From positions 62,001 through 126,000 of the forward strand of contig JAQFVV010000454.1 in the NCBI GenBank assembly GCA_028023455.1: a stretch of DNA of 64,000 bases. The letters are read 5' to 3'. Positions within the stretch are counted from its first letter, which is position 1, and the number at the start of each line of letters is the position of its first letter. This document shows, piece by piece, positions 40,248-52,201 of this stretch. This DNA comes from Epiperipatus broadwayi (taxonomy: Eukaryota > Onychophora > Udeonychophora > Euonychophora > Peripatidae). The notes beneath the pieces were generated by a model that saw only the letters and a list, made by a program, of their open reading frames with translations, was not told the origin of the DNA and searched no databases. The translations under genes and the position numbers were made by a program.

Positions 40248-41157
40248 AGATATAGTATTTTTTAACAGAAAATAAGTACAGTCATTAATTGTATTTTTTT
40301 TTTTGGCTTCTAATAACTGCCGACTATCTGGATAAATTAATTAAAGTATTAACATATTGAATGATTAGTAACCACTAAAATTACTCAAAGCCTTTTCTCA
40401 TTAAGTGATTGCGACTAAGATATATTTGCTCCTTAGCAATTCCAACAGGTGGTTACATAAAGATCATTTAAAAGGTTAATTAATATTGATATATAAATGA
40501 ATCAGGCAATGATTACTTTCATATTCACATGCATGCATTCCTATGCTTGTATTGTATGCCTATTCTGTGGTATCCTATTTCTTCCATTAAGCAGAATCAC
40601 AAAGTCTCTGTCTATATCTTTGACTACTCATTTACTATTAAGCACACTTTTTTATTTTTTGATTTTTGGCTTCTCCTTATCACTTATGCACATGCATGAA
40701 TTGATTCTCATGCTATTATTTAGAAATATGGTTGTATTTAATTGCTACTTTGAGCACTCATTTTATAATGCTAACTATTAGGACTTGATCATCATCATGC
40801 CCCTTAGGTGTGTAAAACAATTATTTGGCAGTATAGCATATTGAATAAAGATAATGTTTAATAAATTCTACAGTCGTATCGGTTAAGTGATTAAAAATGT
40901 AAATCAAATATGCTAAATTGTGTTAAGTGATTTGTCAGCTCATCCAGTTTATTACTAAAATTATATAATGAAATATTTATTGAGATTAGTACATATATAT
41001 TTGATAAATTGTGGTAATGTAAAACCAAGCCTTCACACTTTTATGGGATTAACTCAGATATCCAATGTAATGGTCCCATATTTATATATACATATGAAAG
41101 AGCTACATAATAAATTCCAACTTTGTTTTTCTTTTAATGAACCTTTAATCACTATCT
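40248..41157. other. AT-rich sequence, no gene seen
   Basis: Open frames of 94 and 85 codons (40497-40781, 40968-41225) lack recognisable motifs; the second runs into a family-C fragment. Confidence 0.45.
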
Positions 41158-41165
41158 TTGTGTAT

Positions 41166-41262
41166 AAACAAAGTAAAACTCTCCATACAGTAGTGCCACT
41201 CTGTGCCAACCAGAGTAATCAATGAATGTGCTAGTATAAGAGATACTGATCATGTGATATCA
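41166..41262. mobile_element. Family C fragment C5
   Basis: A 97-bp piece joins the left end ('aaaactctccatacagtagt') directly to the right end ('gatcatgtgat'). A possible duplication TTGTGTAT lies at 41158-41165 and 41263-41270. It has no ribozyme. Confidence 0.65.
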
Positions 41263-41703
41263 TTGTGTATCTAACCCAGTTCTTAGAGCATAACTATTTG
41301 ATTATTATATACTAGATTAACACACACAGAAATATATTTTTAAGCATAGAATTTATTTTAGAAGATAAGGATTATAGTAAAAGTTTAATACTATATAAAG
41401 ATTATGCAACAAATATGTTTTACCACAAAACACATTTAAAAAATATATTGGTAGTAATCAAAAGATAAAAACATATACATAAATCTATCCTAAAAATTAT
41501 TAGAATAAATAAGAATAGATAAAATGCTTTTTAATTTAATTACTAACTGGCCCTAGTAAAATTATTTATGCGTGAGGCTTGATTTCATATGGAAATGAAA
41601 TATAGTTTTGCAGATTATTATATAATAATCAATGCTCATAAGTTCTTATAATTCCTACACTCATATTACATGGATCAATAAAATATTTATCAAAATATTG
41701 TAA

Positions 41704-41857
41704 ATGACCCATAAAGAGACCCCATGTGAGATGGATGGATGAAATAAGAAAGTGTGCAGGAGTGATGTGGAGAAGAAATGCTAAAGATCAGAGAAGATGG
41801 ATTGAGCTTGGAGAGACCTTCATCCTGCAGTGGATTGATAATGGTTGATGATGATGA
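41704..41857 (+). pseudogene. L6: LINE 3' tail
   Basis: About 150 bp identical in type to the end of L2 and L3: 'gagatggatggatgaaataa' through 'ctgcagtggattgataatgg' and a short (GAT)n tail. It is an extreme 5' truncation. Confidence 0.85.
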
Positions 41858-42484
41858 GTGGCTAACAAAATCTGATATTTATTTTAATCTAAAATAAAGA
41901 AGTAATGAAATGTGAATGGTAAATATTGGTTCAAAGATTAAATTAGGACATATTTTACAGCAACATTAAAAATATAAGAAGTATTAGATTTTAAGATAAA
42001 ATATAATTCTAAATATGAAAAAATTGTAGAAAAACATTTGCAATAGAAATATTTAATGAATAAGGCCTTTTAATATATATATTAAATTATATAAAATTTG
42101 AATTCTCACCTATAGTTTAGGATTTATAGTTTATGCACTCTATACACATTTTGTCAGGTCTTCCAAATGTAATATATATTTATCAAGCTAGTTCTTTGAT
42201 GTATATAAGTTTTACTTTACTGCTGATTTGTTTTAACATTACCCTCGGACATTTTTTATTTTTTCAGTACTTAATAGCATGTGGCAAGCAATATATTATA
42301 GATAAAACAATTATTTTCCCAACTCACAATTTAAAAGATAAGTTCTTTTTTTGGCATTAGAAAATTTAACTACACGTTCTTTCTTTGCAGTTAGTTGGAA
42401 AGAGAGTGTCTAGCTCACAATGTTGATATATATTTACCTAATTTATTAAGAAATATCATAAATTTTAGAAATACAGTTTAATTA

Positions 42485-42745
42485 TAAGATGTGCTGGGCA
42501 CGGAGGGTCATGATGTCAAACGTAAGGTAAAAGAGGCATGCTTTATAACAGACGATGCCAGCCCCATCAACCGGAAGAAATACCGCTTTTCCATTTTTAA
42601 AAAATGGACCATGTAAATACATTGCATAAATTTGCATACATTAAGTTTAAACATTCTGATTACCAGCACATTCATCATATGTTATGAATATGGGAACCAG
42701 GTGTTCCTGAAAGCGCTTAGCCTTTATATATATATAATTTTGTTA
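42485..42745. other. Unassigned, less AT-rich segment
   Basis: This is locally richer in G and C ('ctgggcacggagggtc', 'gatgccagccccatcaacc', 'gaagaaataccgcttttcc'). The minus strand is open for about 33 codons across part of it. It could be an unrecognised repeat or a decayed exon. I make no functional call. Confidence 0.35.
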
Positions 42746-43623
42746 TAGCTTCACGTTGACTGCGTTTTAGCGCAATATAAAGATTACTTTATTATATGTA
42801 AAAGAGAATTAATTAAATTATATATGCTGCAACAATTAATTATTTTATTGATGATTTTGATTTTAACTTGCCAAAGGCTGACGAATAATTCTCTCTTTTC
42901 TACTGATGTCTATCCATTTCTTTCTGATCTGCAACTTTAAATTACTTGGAAAAATCCAAATAGCCAAACAGGAAAATGAATATTGATTGTATAACATTCT
43001 TCTATTTATATTAATTCAACTTCTCATATGAGAAAAGGTACTGGTAAGTATGTTGTCTAACTTAATCTGTTAAGTACTTTAATGAAATGTTTTTTTTTTT
43101 TTATAATTAATTACAGATAAACACTTTATTATTAGTTGGTTCATTCATTTAATCCGTACAGCGTCAAATATTTTATGATTTAAATTTACATATAATTTTA
43201 TTTTGTATATACTTTAAATACATTCATTTTAATTATTAATACAGTTATGTAATCATATTTATTTTATTTTTTCATATTTTGATATTATGAAAACTAATAT
43301 TTGAAGGTAGTGACCAAAACAGTTTCTTTCCCATTTTTATAAAAAATATTATCTTCACCGAAAATAAATATTATTCAATTATTTTAGTTTTATATAATTT
43401 TTTTAAATCTATCCCAAAATAATTATTGAAAGACGGGAATCAAGAGAAACCATATTGTCAAATTTATACATGTGCTATCAAACAACGATAATACACATAC
43501 TTATTTTTATGATTTACAATTTTAATAATATTTAAGCTTTGATATGAAAGATATATTCATAATAATTTTAATTTTTTTTTCATATTTTGCACATCATTAG
43601 ATACATATATGTCTTATTATTGA

Positions 43624-44051
<428 letters not shown>

Positions 44052-45014
44052 ATTTCCTCAAACATGTTTTTTCTACAATGCTACCTTGTGTATAAAGATA
44101 AAATCTGAATTTCAAATAGCATGATCATCTCTTGATCGTTCACTGCAATGTTGTTAAGTATATTAAAATATGGACTTATTTAAACAAGGCGCATTGGTGA
44201 AAAATATAACTTTTGGGGAAGTGATTTGACATTTATATTTAAATTGTCAGCTAGCAATATGCACTGGGTCTATTTCTTATACATTTATGTTTGTAGAATG
44301 ACTAAGGTATTAGCTTTTTCTTTTTACATGTAAGTTAAACAAGTTTGTGTAAGAACAATTTTACTACTAATTTAAAACTTTATGATCTTTGTTTGAATAA
44401 ATCTGTATTTCAATATACTTAACAACATTGCAACAAGCAGAAATAATTTTTTGATTGTATTGTTTGAAATCAGGTTTTATCTTTATTCATAAGGTAGTTT
44501 TGCTGAAGAAAACAATATTTGGAAGAGTGGTTTGATTTTTATATTTGAATTTTCCACTAGTAATATGCATAGGATATATTTCATACATAAATACTACAAG
44601 AATAACAAATTTTCCCTGTGATGTGATATTCTGCAAAGCTGCTTATCCAATAAATGAAAACAGACAATTTCTGTGAAAATGCTTTTATGTCTCAAACACT
44701 GTTAACTTAGTTAAACATTCCCTTGCTTCAAAATGCTCATTATTACCAAAATAATTGTCTCTATCATATTATAATAAAAGTTGTTTTGATAATTCAGCTC
44801 TTGTATTTTCATATTTCTCAAGTGATCAAATGATTCTATCTTATGACTTCATATTACCCACTACTGCTTTGGTAGCATTTTTTTATATCGCTATGCCCTC
44901 TATTGTAAGCTTCAGTAATTAATTGATGCCAGATGATAGTGCTTAATAAATCTGTATGCTGAAACAATAATGATGAAGTCATGAGATCCAGTCATTTGAT
45001 ATTTTATTGGGTTT

Positions 45015-45400
45015 ATACCAATTCTGGCCATAGATAAAAATGCCTATAGATGTTAAAAAACTAAGGACACTATAATATATAGATACTGGATTGGTTTCAA
45101 GTCTTTATCACTATACAAAAAAGTTGGCTTATATTAAAAATATTAAAAGATTTGTTAATTTGGGCTGACAGCTTTATAGTTAAAAAGAGGTGTAAATGAT
45201 GGCTGGTAGATGGGAGTATTAGATCCTAAAGATTTAGGTGCATTGTGCTACAATCTAAAGCTGTTCACTGATGAAAACTATAAGCCTGAAATGAGTTTGA
45301 GGTTATTGGGTAAAATAGCACCAAATAAGGATTTGTTAAGGATTATCTTCTGGCATCTATTAGTTATTAAATCCTACAATAGATGGCATAAAGGTATAAA
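45015..45400 (+). repeat. Very diverged family C body with ribozyme remnant
   Basis: 'attagatcctaaagatttag' and 'ttcactgatgaaaac' match the C6 copy at 51110-51160. CTGATGA is kept near 45267, but GAAAC has become GAAAT and the stem-I partner does not pair well. The 80-codon frame here is incidental. Confidence 0.5.
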
Positions 45401-45846
45401 GAAAAAAAAATCTGTCAATTTCACCTATAAAGATGAAAATAAATTTCTTTAACTTTCACTCTTTTTATCTTTACATTTCTCCCATTTGTTCTACAATTTA
45501 CTCTGATCCTTTTTCAACATCCTACATGTAAAATAAAATATTAAATACTCTCTCTTTTATCTCCACAACTAATTTGGCCTTTTCCCCATGGTATCTAAAG
45601 CTCCTACTCTTACAACAAATAACAATAATTTTTCTTTAGAGTTATCTTATAACCTTTCATATTTTATACATTTTTTATTCTTAGAAAATGAATAAAAAAA
45701 ATTAGTTTGTAATTATATATAAATAACTAAAAAAAAAAAGAATTCATATTCATTTCCCCAACCTTTATTTTTTTTACCAATTTTACTATTCGCTTTTCCC
45801 ATCCCTCAAATTTCTACAAACGTTTACATTTTTTAAAAATATAAAT

Positions 45847-45858
45847 ACATATAAATAA
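45847..45858. repeat. Left 12-bp target duplication of element B4
   Basis: ACATATAAATAA is repeated exactly at 46189-46200. Confidence 0.7.
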
Positions 45859-46188
45859 ATATTGCTAAGACTACTAATATATGGTTTGGCTGAAGATCTC
45901 TCAGCTCATATAGCTATTTGAGTTACATAGCTGGGTTTGAAGACATTTAAGGTTCTGAAAATTTCAGACTTTCTCCTCAATGGTTAACTCTTAGATAAAT
46001 GCTGGTTTTGGATTAGTATTTTTAGATCTAGTGTCTTAAACTACCATAGTGCCTTTCTGAGGAGAGCCAAGGCATGAAACCATTAGTCAGGAGATTGGGT
46101 GTTGTTTCTGATAGAGATATTTTAAATGCTTTCTCTTGGTTAGCATTTATCACAAAGCTTGTTGAGCAATTAGCAAAACTCATTGTTT
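45859..46188 (+). mobile_element. Family B element B4 (hammerhead-bearing)
   Basis: A 330-bp plus-oriented element between 12-bp duplications. It contains 'gaagacatttaaggttctg', 'ttagataaatgctgg', 'tttttagatctagtgtc', the ribozyme, 'gatagagatattttaaatgc' and 'cacaaagcttgttgag'. It matches B2 over most of its length. Confidence 0.8.
46050..46096 (+). ncRNA. Hammerhead ribozyme motif, family B, weak stem I
   Basis: CTGAGGA is 46057-46063, GAAAC 46076-46080 and GTC 46086-46088, so the core boxes are intact. Stem II has a GCC/GGC helix but a poor closing pair. Stem I (GCCTTT with AGGAGA) pairs only partly. Probably decayed. Confidence 0.6.
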
Positions 46189-46802
46189 ACATATAAATAA
46201 CTTTCCTAATATTTTAAATTTACTTCTAATTTTTTTCATTAATAGAGAAGTTCATACCTATGTTGTCCACAATTTATTATCCAAGGCATATCTACTTATC
46301 ACTTTTCTAAATAATTGTATATACCTCATATTTGTTATATAGGAAACAATACAGATTAAAATCAATATAATTCTAGCTTTTCTTTTTTTTTTCTCAAGTC
46401 TAATTTTTAACTATTTGTATAATTCAGTTTTCCATTTAACATCTCTATTTTTTCAAGGCAAATTATTTCATTTTTTGCTCTTCTCATTAAAGAATTAGAT
46501 CTTAAGATTTTTTCTTCGCTGAATTTCATTTTTATAATTCATCTTTAATAACTACTTCACAGAACAATCACAATATGTTACAAAGACGTGAGTGTTCTGT
46601 GAAATATTTATATTCATAGATGTTACATATTTGATCAGCAATAAAAATCATTTACATGCGATTAAAACTATAAGTATTTTTTTTAATAATAAATCCATAT
46701 CTTCTATATTGTCTGCAAAAAATGCCACATCACCTGCTGCTTACATCAACACATTATCTTCTATTATTTGCTTATCTTTATATTATGAATTTTATAAAAA
46801 TA

Positions 46803-47560
46803 ATGAATGGACGGTTGAAGAGTTGGAGTGTGGAGTGAATTGAAGCCTGTCTATTAAAGTGTGAAGATTGGCTATCTTAATATATATCTGAGCAATTATT
46901 GCATATATATGTAGAGATGATAATCTGGACCAACTGATGGTTGCTGGTTTAGCATTAAATATGTATATTGGTGATTATTTATCTTTTCGACATATATGTG
47001 TTCAAGTGTATCAGTGTTATGAGATAGAGTGGAGAATGGTGGGTCATGTGACAGTCTGTGCTCTTATACCCTATATATTACATATATAGACACAGGTATA
47101 TATAAGCCTGTGTGTTTCAGTTATTACATAGTAGAGATGTCTGCCCATCCCTTGTATATGTATTAAATGGATTATGTCCTGTACATGAGAGGTCAGATTG
47201 ATCTTAGATCAACATGGGTGTGACAAGAATCTTGGCCTCAGGGTAGCCTTTGAGCATTCCATCATCAGATTTTCAATTGGATGGATGGGTGAAGAGTTGG
47301 AGTGTTGAGTAGATTGAAGCATGTCCATTAAAGTATGAGGTTTGGCTATCTTAATATATATCTGAGTACTTATAGCATATATGTGTAGAGATGATAAGCT
47401 GGACCAACTGATGATTGCTGGTTTAGCATGAAATATTGGTGATTATTTATTTTTTCGACATATATGTGTTCTAGTGTATCAGTGGTATGAGATAGAGTGG
47501 TGAGTGGTGGGTCATGAGAAAATCTGTGCTCACATACCCTATATATTAAAAATAATGAAT
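46803..47560 (+). mobile_element. Family D tandem dimer (D1, D2)
   Basis: Two head-to-tail units; 'gaagagttggagtgt' recurs at 46817 and 47291, a 474-bp period. Each unit holds a body ('gtccattaaagtatgag' type), a hammerhead region, an A/B-box-like tRNA part and, in D1, a tail with 'acacaggtatatataagcct' and 'ctgcccatcccttg'. D1's ribozyme has CTGATGG and TAAAT for GAAAT. D2 keeps CTGATGA (47407-47413) and GAAAT, but its stem III has been deleted down to 'gaaatattgg'. Neither is likely to cleave. Confidence 0.8.
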
Positions 47561-48000
47561 ATGACCTTTGCTATTAATCAGCTTTATGAACTTCTGAGTA
47601 TGATTATAGATTTGCCCTGATTAATATCATTTTTCAGATTGACTAATATCTGGAAATAGAAGAGTTCATTGATATAAACATCATGGGGGAAATGACATTC
47701 CATGATTGCATATGTATATATAGAAAGACAAAATTATATAGTTAGTCAAATGAGAAAGGGTATTAAAATTGGAGTTACAAAATTATGAAATAAAATCACT
47801 TGTAAAAGATTGAATATGTTCACATAATAAAAGTTTTGATACATTGCTAGAGAGGTTATAACATATTTTAAAAGCAACACAACTTGCCAGTTTGGGAGTT
47901 CAATAAAATGTAATCAACAAAAATTATAAAAAGAATTTTCGGCTCTGACATTGTTGTTGTTAACTTTGAATAGAGATTGAAAGTTATAAAATCAAGTATT

Positions 48001-49145
48001 AATACATTATACAGGCTTAAACCTGCATTTATATATGTAATATATGCAGGATTCAAACTCAGACTTCACACGACCCACTACTCTCAGTGTCATCTCATAT
48101 TGCTGACCCACCTGATCACACACATGTTGAAAAGATAAATAATCACAAATATACATATTTCATACTAAACCAGCAATCAACAGTTGGTCTAGATTACTAG
48201 CCTCATACATATATATATAATCAGTGCTCAGCTTTATATTAAGATAGCCAATCTTCATACTTTAATGGACAGGCTTCAAACTATTCCAACTCACAACTCT
48301 TCAGCCTTCCATTTCATTGAAAATCTGATGGTGGAACATTCAAGCTCTTGTTAGTGCCAAGGTTGTCATCCTACCCATGTTGACATATTAGTCATTCTGA
48401 CCCCTAATGTACAGGAGAATAATCCATTTATACGTACATATGTGAGGGATGGGCAGACCTTTTACACACTATTTATATAAATTAATACATTGTACAGGCT
48501 TAAACCTGCATTTATATATGTAATATAGGCGGGATTCGAACTCAGACTTTCACATGACCCACTACTCTCAGTGCCATCTCATATTGCTGACCCACCTGAT
48601 CACACACATGTTGAAAAGATAAATAATCACCAATATATGTATTTCATGCTAAACCAGCCATCATCAGTTGGTCTAGACATATATAAATGCAGGTTTAAGC
48701 CTGTACAATGTATTAATTTATATAAATAGGGTGTAAAAGGTCTGCCCATCCCTCACATATGTATGTATAAATGGATTATTCTCCTGTACATGAGGGGTCA
48801 GAATGACTAATATGTCAACATGGGTAGGATGACAACCTTGGCACTAACAAGAGCTTGAATGTTCCACCATCAGATTTTCAATGAAATGGAAGGCTGAAGA
48901 GTTGTGAGTTGGAATAGTTTGAAGCCTGTCCATTAAAGTATGAAGATTGGCTATCTTAATATAAAGCTGAGCACTGATTATATATATATATGAGGCTAGT
49001 AATCTAGAGACAACTGATGATTGCTGGTTTAGCATGAAATATGTATATTGGTGATTATTTATCTTTTCAACATGTGTGTGATCAGGTGAGTCAGCAATAT
49101 GAGATGGCACTGATAGTAATGGGTCATGTGAAAGTCTGAGTTAAA
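48001..49145. mobile_element. Family D cluster: minus dimer joined to a plus unit
   Basis: D3 (48001-48483) and D4 (48484-48677) are minus-oriented head-to-tail units with a 483-bp period. D5 (about 48677-49145) is a plus unit joined at the ribozyme, so D4 and D5 face in opposite orientations. D3 has CTGTTGA for CTGATGA. D4 keeps CTGATGA (48667-48661) and GAAAT (48645-48641). D5 keeps CTGATGA (49014-49020) and GAAAT (49036-49040), but has lost pairing in inner stem I. Open frames in this segment are repeat-derived. Confidence 0.8.
48629..48677 (-). ncRNA. Hammerhead ribozyme motif, family D, D4 copy
   Basis: Minus strand: inner stem I ACCAA/TTGGT perfect, CTGATGA, a 3-4-bp stem II around GGTTT, GAAAT, stem III ATA/TAT, cleavage triplet ATA. 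The outer stem I is cut off by the inverted junction at about 48677. Confidence 0.6.
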
Positions 49146-49669
49146 ATCAAGTATTCTAAAATGAAAACTATAATATTGATATGTAATGCCATGCTATTCA
49201 AACATGTACTTACATCTTTATATAATGATATAAAGAATCCAATCTATTAAACTTGTTAGTGCAGAAATTTGTAAATTATTTAGATTGAACAATTTAAATT
49301 AAATTACCACTAAAATTAAACCAGATGGGAGTGGGCAGTTGAAATATAATTGCATGATGGCAATTAAATTTAATATATTTATTGTAGTATTAAGAGAAAA
49401 GGAACAAAAAAAAAACGCATTGTATTTAAATGGAATGGAATTTTCTAATAAACAAATAAATAAAAATTTATTGTTTTATATATTTTTAATAAATATTTCA
49501 CATTTTATGTAAACAAATATTGAAATTAATGAATAATTAAAAACTAAAACCTATGAAACAATTTTTTTATTATTGTAAAGTTAGGTATTTATTTGCATTT
49601 AACACATTTATATACAGGTAGCTTTAATGGCTAAGCTTTATACTTATAAATTTAAATGTTACAAAAAAA

Positions 49670-50045
49670 TCAAGTCAGATGTCAAATGACCTAATTTAAA
49701 AGCTTGTATTACAAATGTTATATATAGAGCTCACAAATAAGCTCTTAACAAGCTTTGCAGAATATCCCCAACCCAAACTGGTTTCTGCTACTGGCATCCT
49801 CACTGAGGTGCTAGGATATTCAGCATTAGATTAAAAATACCAGAAGAAGCCTAGCACTTTATTTAATGTATAACTCCTACTTATACATTAGATAAAGTGC
49901 TGGGCTTGTCCTGGTATTTTTAATCTAATGCTTGAATATCTTAGGACCTCATTGAGGACGCCAGTAGCAGAAACCGTTTTGGGTTGGGGATATTCTGCAA
50001 AGCTTGTTAAGAGCTTATTTGCGAACTCTATATATAAAATTAAAA
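49670..50045. mobile_element. Family B palindrome B5, ribozyme remnant on each strand
   Basis: Arms 49729-49880 and 49886-50033 are near-perfect inverted copies, e.g. 'aagctttgcagaatatcccc' at 49751 and its complement near 50000. Each arm holds a hammerhead facing outward: on the right plus strand TTGAGGA (49952-49958) and GAAAC (49970-49974), on the left minus strand GTGAGGA (49803-49797) and GAAAC. The first base of the box is mutated in both, in different ways, so both are probably inactive. Confidence 0.75.
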
Positions 50046-50824
50046 TGTTATAAATTTTAAGTTAAAAAATAAAATGTAATTGTAAGATTAATTATATATA
50101 AAGAAAGGCTTACCAAAAAGCATAATAACATTTGGTAAAGAAGATGTATGAAAACATATAGCATTGTGTTTCATTTCAGACCAACACAAATTATTACACT
50201 GGAAGAGTATAATTATATAAAAGATAAAAACAATAACATTTAGTTGAAATTGAAGTTTAGTCAGTAGGCAGTTTAATTCATAGTGAAACTAGCTGCCAGT
50301 GATCATTAAGAGAGAATGTAATGTCTAAAAACATTGAATATATAACTTTCCAGGAGTAACCACAGGAAAAAAAACTAATCAAGCATTGATAATCATAAGT
50401 TATTATCATTTTCAAGTGTTGTTATGACAGCACTATTTACTGCTTGCATATATATTATAAAAAATATGCGCTGCTAATGATTTGCTGTTAACTCTCCAAA
50501 TGTATTTGCTAATGCAGTATTGGATATAAATCCTAAAGATTTCTTATAGTTTACTTCTGTTTGTGCTACATGATGAAATGTATCTCTCAATTGATAACAT
50601 ATCTATCAATAAAAGCGTTGCCAATAAACTGAAATGCAGCAAAATTATTGATGTAAAATCGATGACATGAAGCTATTTAAATTCTTAAAGAATAAAATTC
50701 AGCAAAACTACTGATATGAGCCTATATCTGAGGGAAACAGCAACACTTAAAAGAACTTATTAACTTGAAGGTTGATCTTTCAAAAATAAATGTTAAAATG
50801 TTATACCACTAAACATCTCATGAT

Positions 50825-51240
50825 CACTATCTCATACTAGCACATAATTGTTATTAAACAAGGCAGAACTCTCTCCATACAGTAGTGCCACTCTGTGCCA
50901 ATCAGAGTAATCAATGGATGCCTAATAGGATAGTGGTGGCTATGGTTGTTAAAGAGCCAAAGCCACCAAAATGTATGGGTACTGAATTGAGTTCAGATCC
51001 CTATGACTATATAAGCTATTGAGCTTAGATTGAAAATATTATTGTGTTTTCAATTTCATTCTCATAGTTTTGTAGTTAAGTGGAGATAAAAGGTGGTTGC
51101 TGGAGGGTTGCATTAGATCCTAAGATCCAGGTGCAGTATCCAAGGCTCCTCACTGATGAAGGCCATAAGCCAGAAACTAGTCTGGGGATATTAGATGAGT
51201 AGGCACCAGATAGGGATTTTATGCACAAGCCTTCTGTGCA
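50825..51240 (+). mobile_element. Family C element C6 (intact-core hammerhead)
   Basis: A plus-oriented unit. The end block has 'catctcatgatcactatctc' and 'ctccatacagtagtgccac'. The body has 'aatgtatgggtactgaattg', 'gagttcagatcccta' and 'ggttgctggagggttgca', followed by the ribozyme and a truncated 3' part ending near 'cacaagccttctg'. No open frame. I did not find convincing target duplications. Confidence 0.75.
51138..51196 (+). ncRNA. Hammerhead ribozyme, family C, best copy
   Basis: Outer stem I ATCCAA (51138-51143) pairs with TTAGAT (51191-51196), one mismatch. Inner stem I TCCTCA (51147-51152) pairs with TGGGGA (51183-51188). CTGATGA is 51153-51159. Stem II GGC/GCC closes a CATAA loop, with an A-A mismatch beside the core. 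GAAAC is 51173-51177, stem III is the palindromic ACTAGT (51176-51181), and cleavage is expected after C51182 (GTC). The A-A mismatch, where a G-C pair is usual, is common to family C and may reduce activity. Confidence 0.78.
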
Positions 51241-51984
51241 GTGAAAATAAAAAAAATGGTATTAACAATAAAATGTTAGTAAGAAAGTGATTTAAATTAT
51301 ATTTTATAAAATTTTAAATAATTATAGTTAACCAAATATTTTTAATACACTAGCATTAAATTTATAATGGCAGATGTATTCTTTAACACCATGTTTTTCT
51401 TTTCTTTTAAGATTTTAGAATATAGAATTTATTTATTTTTTCCCCTGCTTTTGGAATATTTTTTTATATGAGATGATGAACAATGCCAATTTTTATTTTA
51501 AGAAGATAAATCATTGATTTATTATATATAATTAATAATTTATTTTTACAGTACATGTGCATTTAGCTTTTGCTGGAGGATAAATTCATCAAATAAAAGC
51601 AAAGAGACAGTGTGAAAATCAGTGCAATCAATTTCACTCATTATCATTCCATTGCAAGATGATGTTTTTTCCAAGTTTAATTCCGTTTCTATGATCCATA
51701 GCTCCATTTTTCTATGATGTCTGCCCATCCTTGCATATGTATTAAATAGATTATGTCCTGTACATGTGGGGTTCAGATTGACTTTAGGTCAACATGGGTG
51801 TGACAAGAATCTTGGCCTCAGGGTGGCCTTTGAGCGTTCCATCATCAGATTTTCAATTGGGTGGCTGGTTGAAGAGTTGGAATGTGGAGTAGATTGAAGC
51901 CTGTCCATTAAAGTATGAGGTTTGTCTATCTTAATATATATCTGAGCACTTATAGTATATATATATATATATATATGTGGAGAT

Positions 51985-52045
51985 GATAATCTGGACCAAC
52001 TGATGATTGCTGGTTTAGCATGAAATACGTATATTGGTGATTATT
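51985..52045 (+). ncRNA. Hammerhead ribozyme, family D, best copy
   Basis: Outer stem I GATAATC (51985-51991) pairs with GATTATT (52039-52045). There is a TGG bulge on the 5' side. Inner stem I ACCAA (51995-51999) pairs with TTGGT (52034-52038). CTGATGA is 52000-52006. Stem II TGCT/AGCA with GGTTT loop has a U-U beside the core. GAAA is 52022-52025. Stem III is the perfect palindrome ATACGTAT (52025-52032), and the cleavage triplet is ATA, with cleavage expected after 52033. All paired regions agree; the U-U position is the one departure from consensus. Confidence 0.82.
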
Positions 52046-52059
52046 TATCTTTTCAACAT

Positions 52060-52140
52060 ATATGTGTTTAAGTGTATCAGTGTTATTAGATAGAGTGGAG
52101 AGTGGTGGGTCGTGTGAAAGTCTGTGCTCATATACCCTAT
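52060..52140 (+). promoter_or_regulatory. Possible pol III A/B boxes in family D
   Basis: The A-box-like 'gtatcagtgttattagatag' and, ~40 bp on, the B-box region ('gtctgtgctcatatacc' here; 'gagttcaaaccc' in the 22.1-kb copy) resemble an internal tRNA promoter. The B box is better kept in other copies than in this one. Confidence 0.45.
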
Positions 52141-52201
52141 GTTACATATATATATATATATAGACACAGGTATATAATAAGCCTGTGTTTCAGTTATTAT
52201 G

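Larger units (their letters stand above)
51719..52201 (+). mobile_element. Family D unit D6, full length
   Basis: A ~483-bp unit in the order: 'gatgtctgcccatcc' block, 'gtacatg' and 'gacaagaatcttggcctcag' block, body, (TA)n, hammerhead (51985-52045), tRNA-like A-box ('gtatcagtgttattagatag') and B-box-like region, and a tail hairpin 'acaggtatataataagcctg'. In tandem context the pol III-like promoter of one unit would transcribe the next unit's ribozyme. The 100-codon frame starting in it is incidental. Confidence 0.8.
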
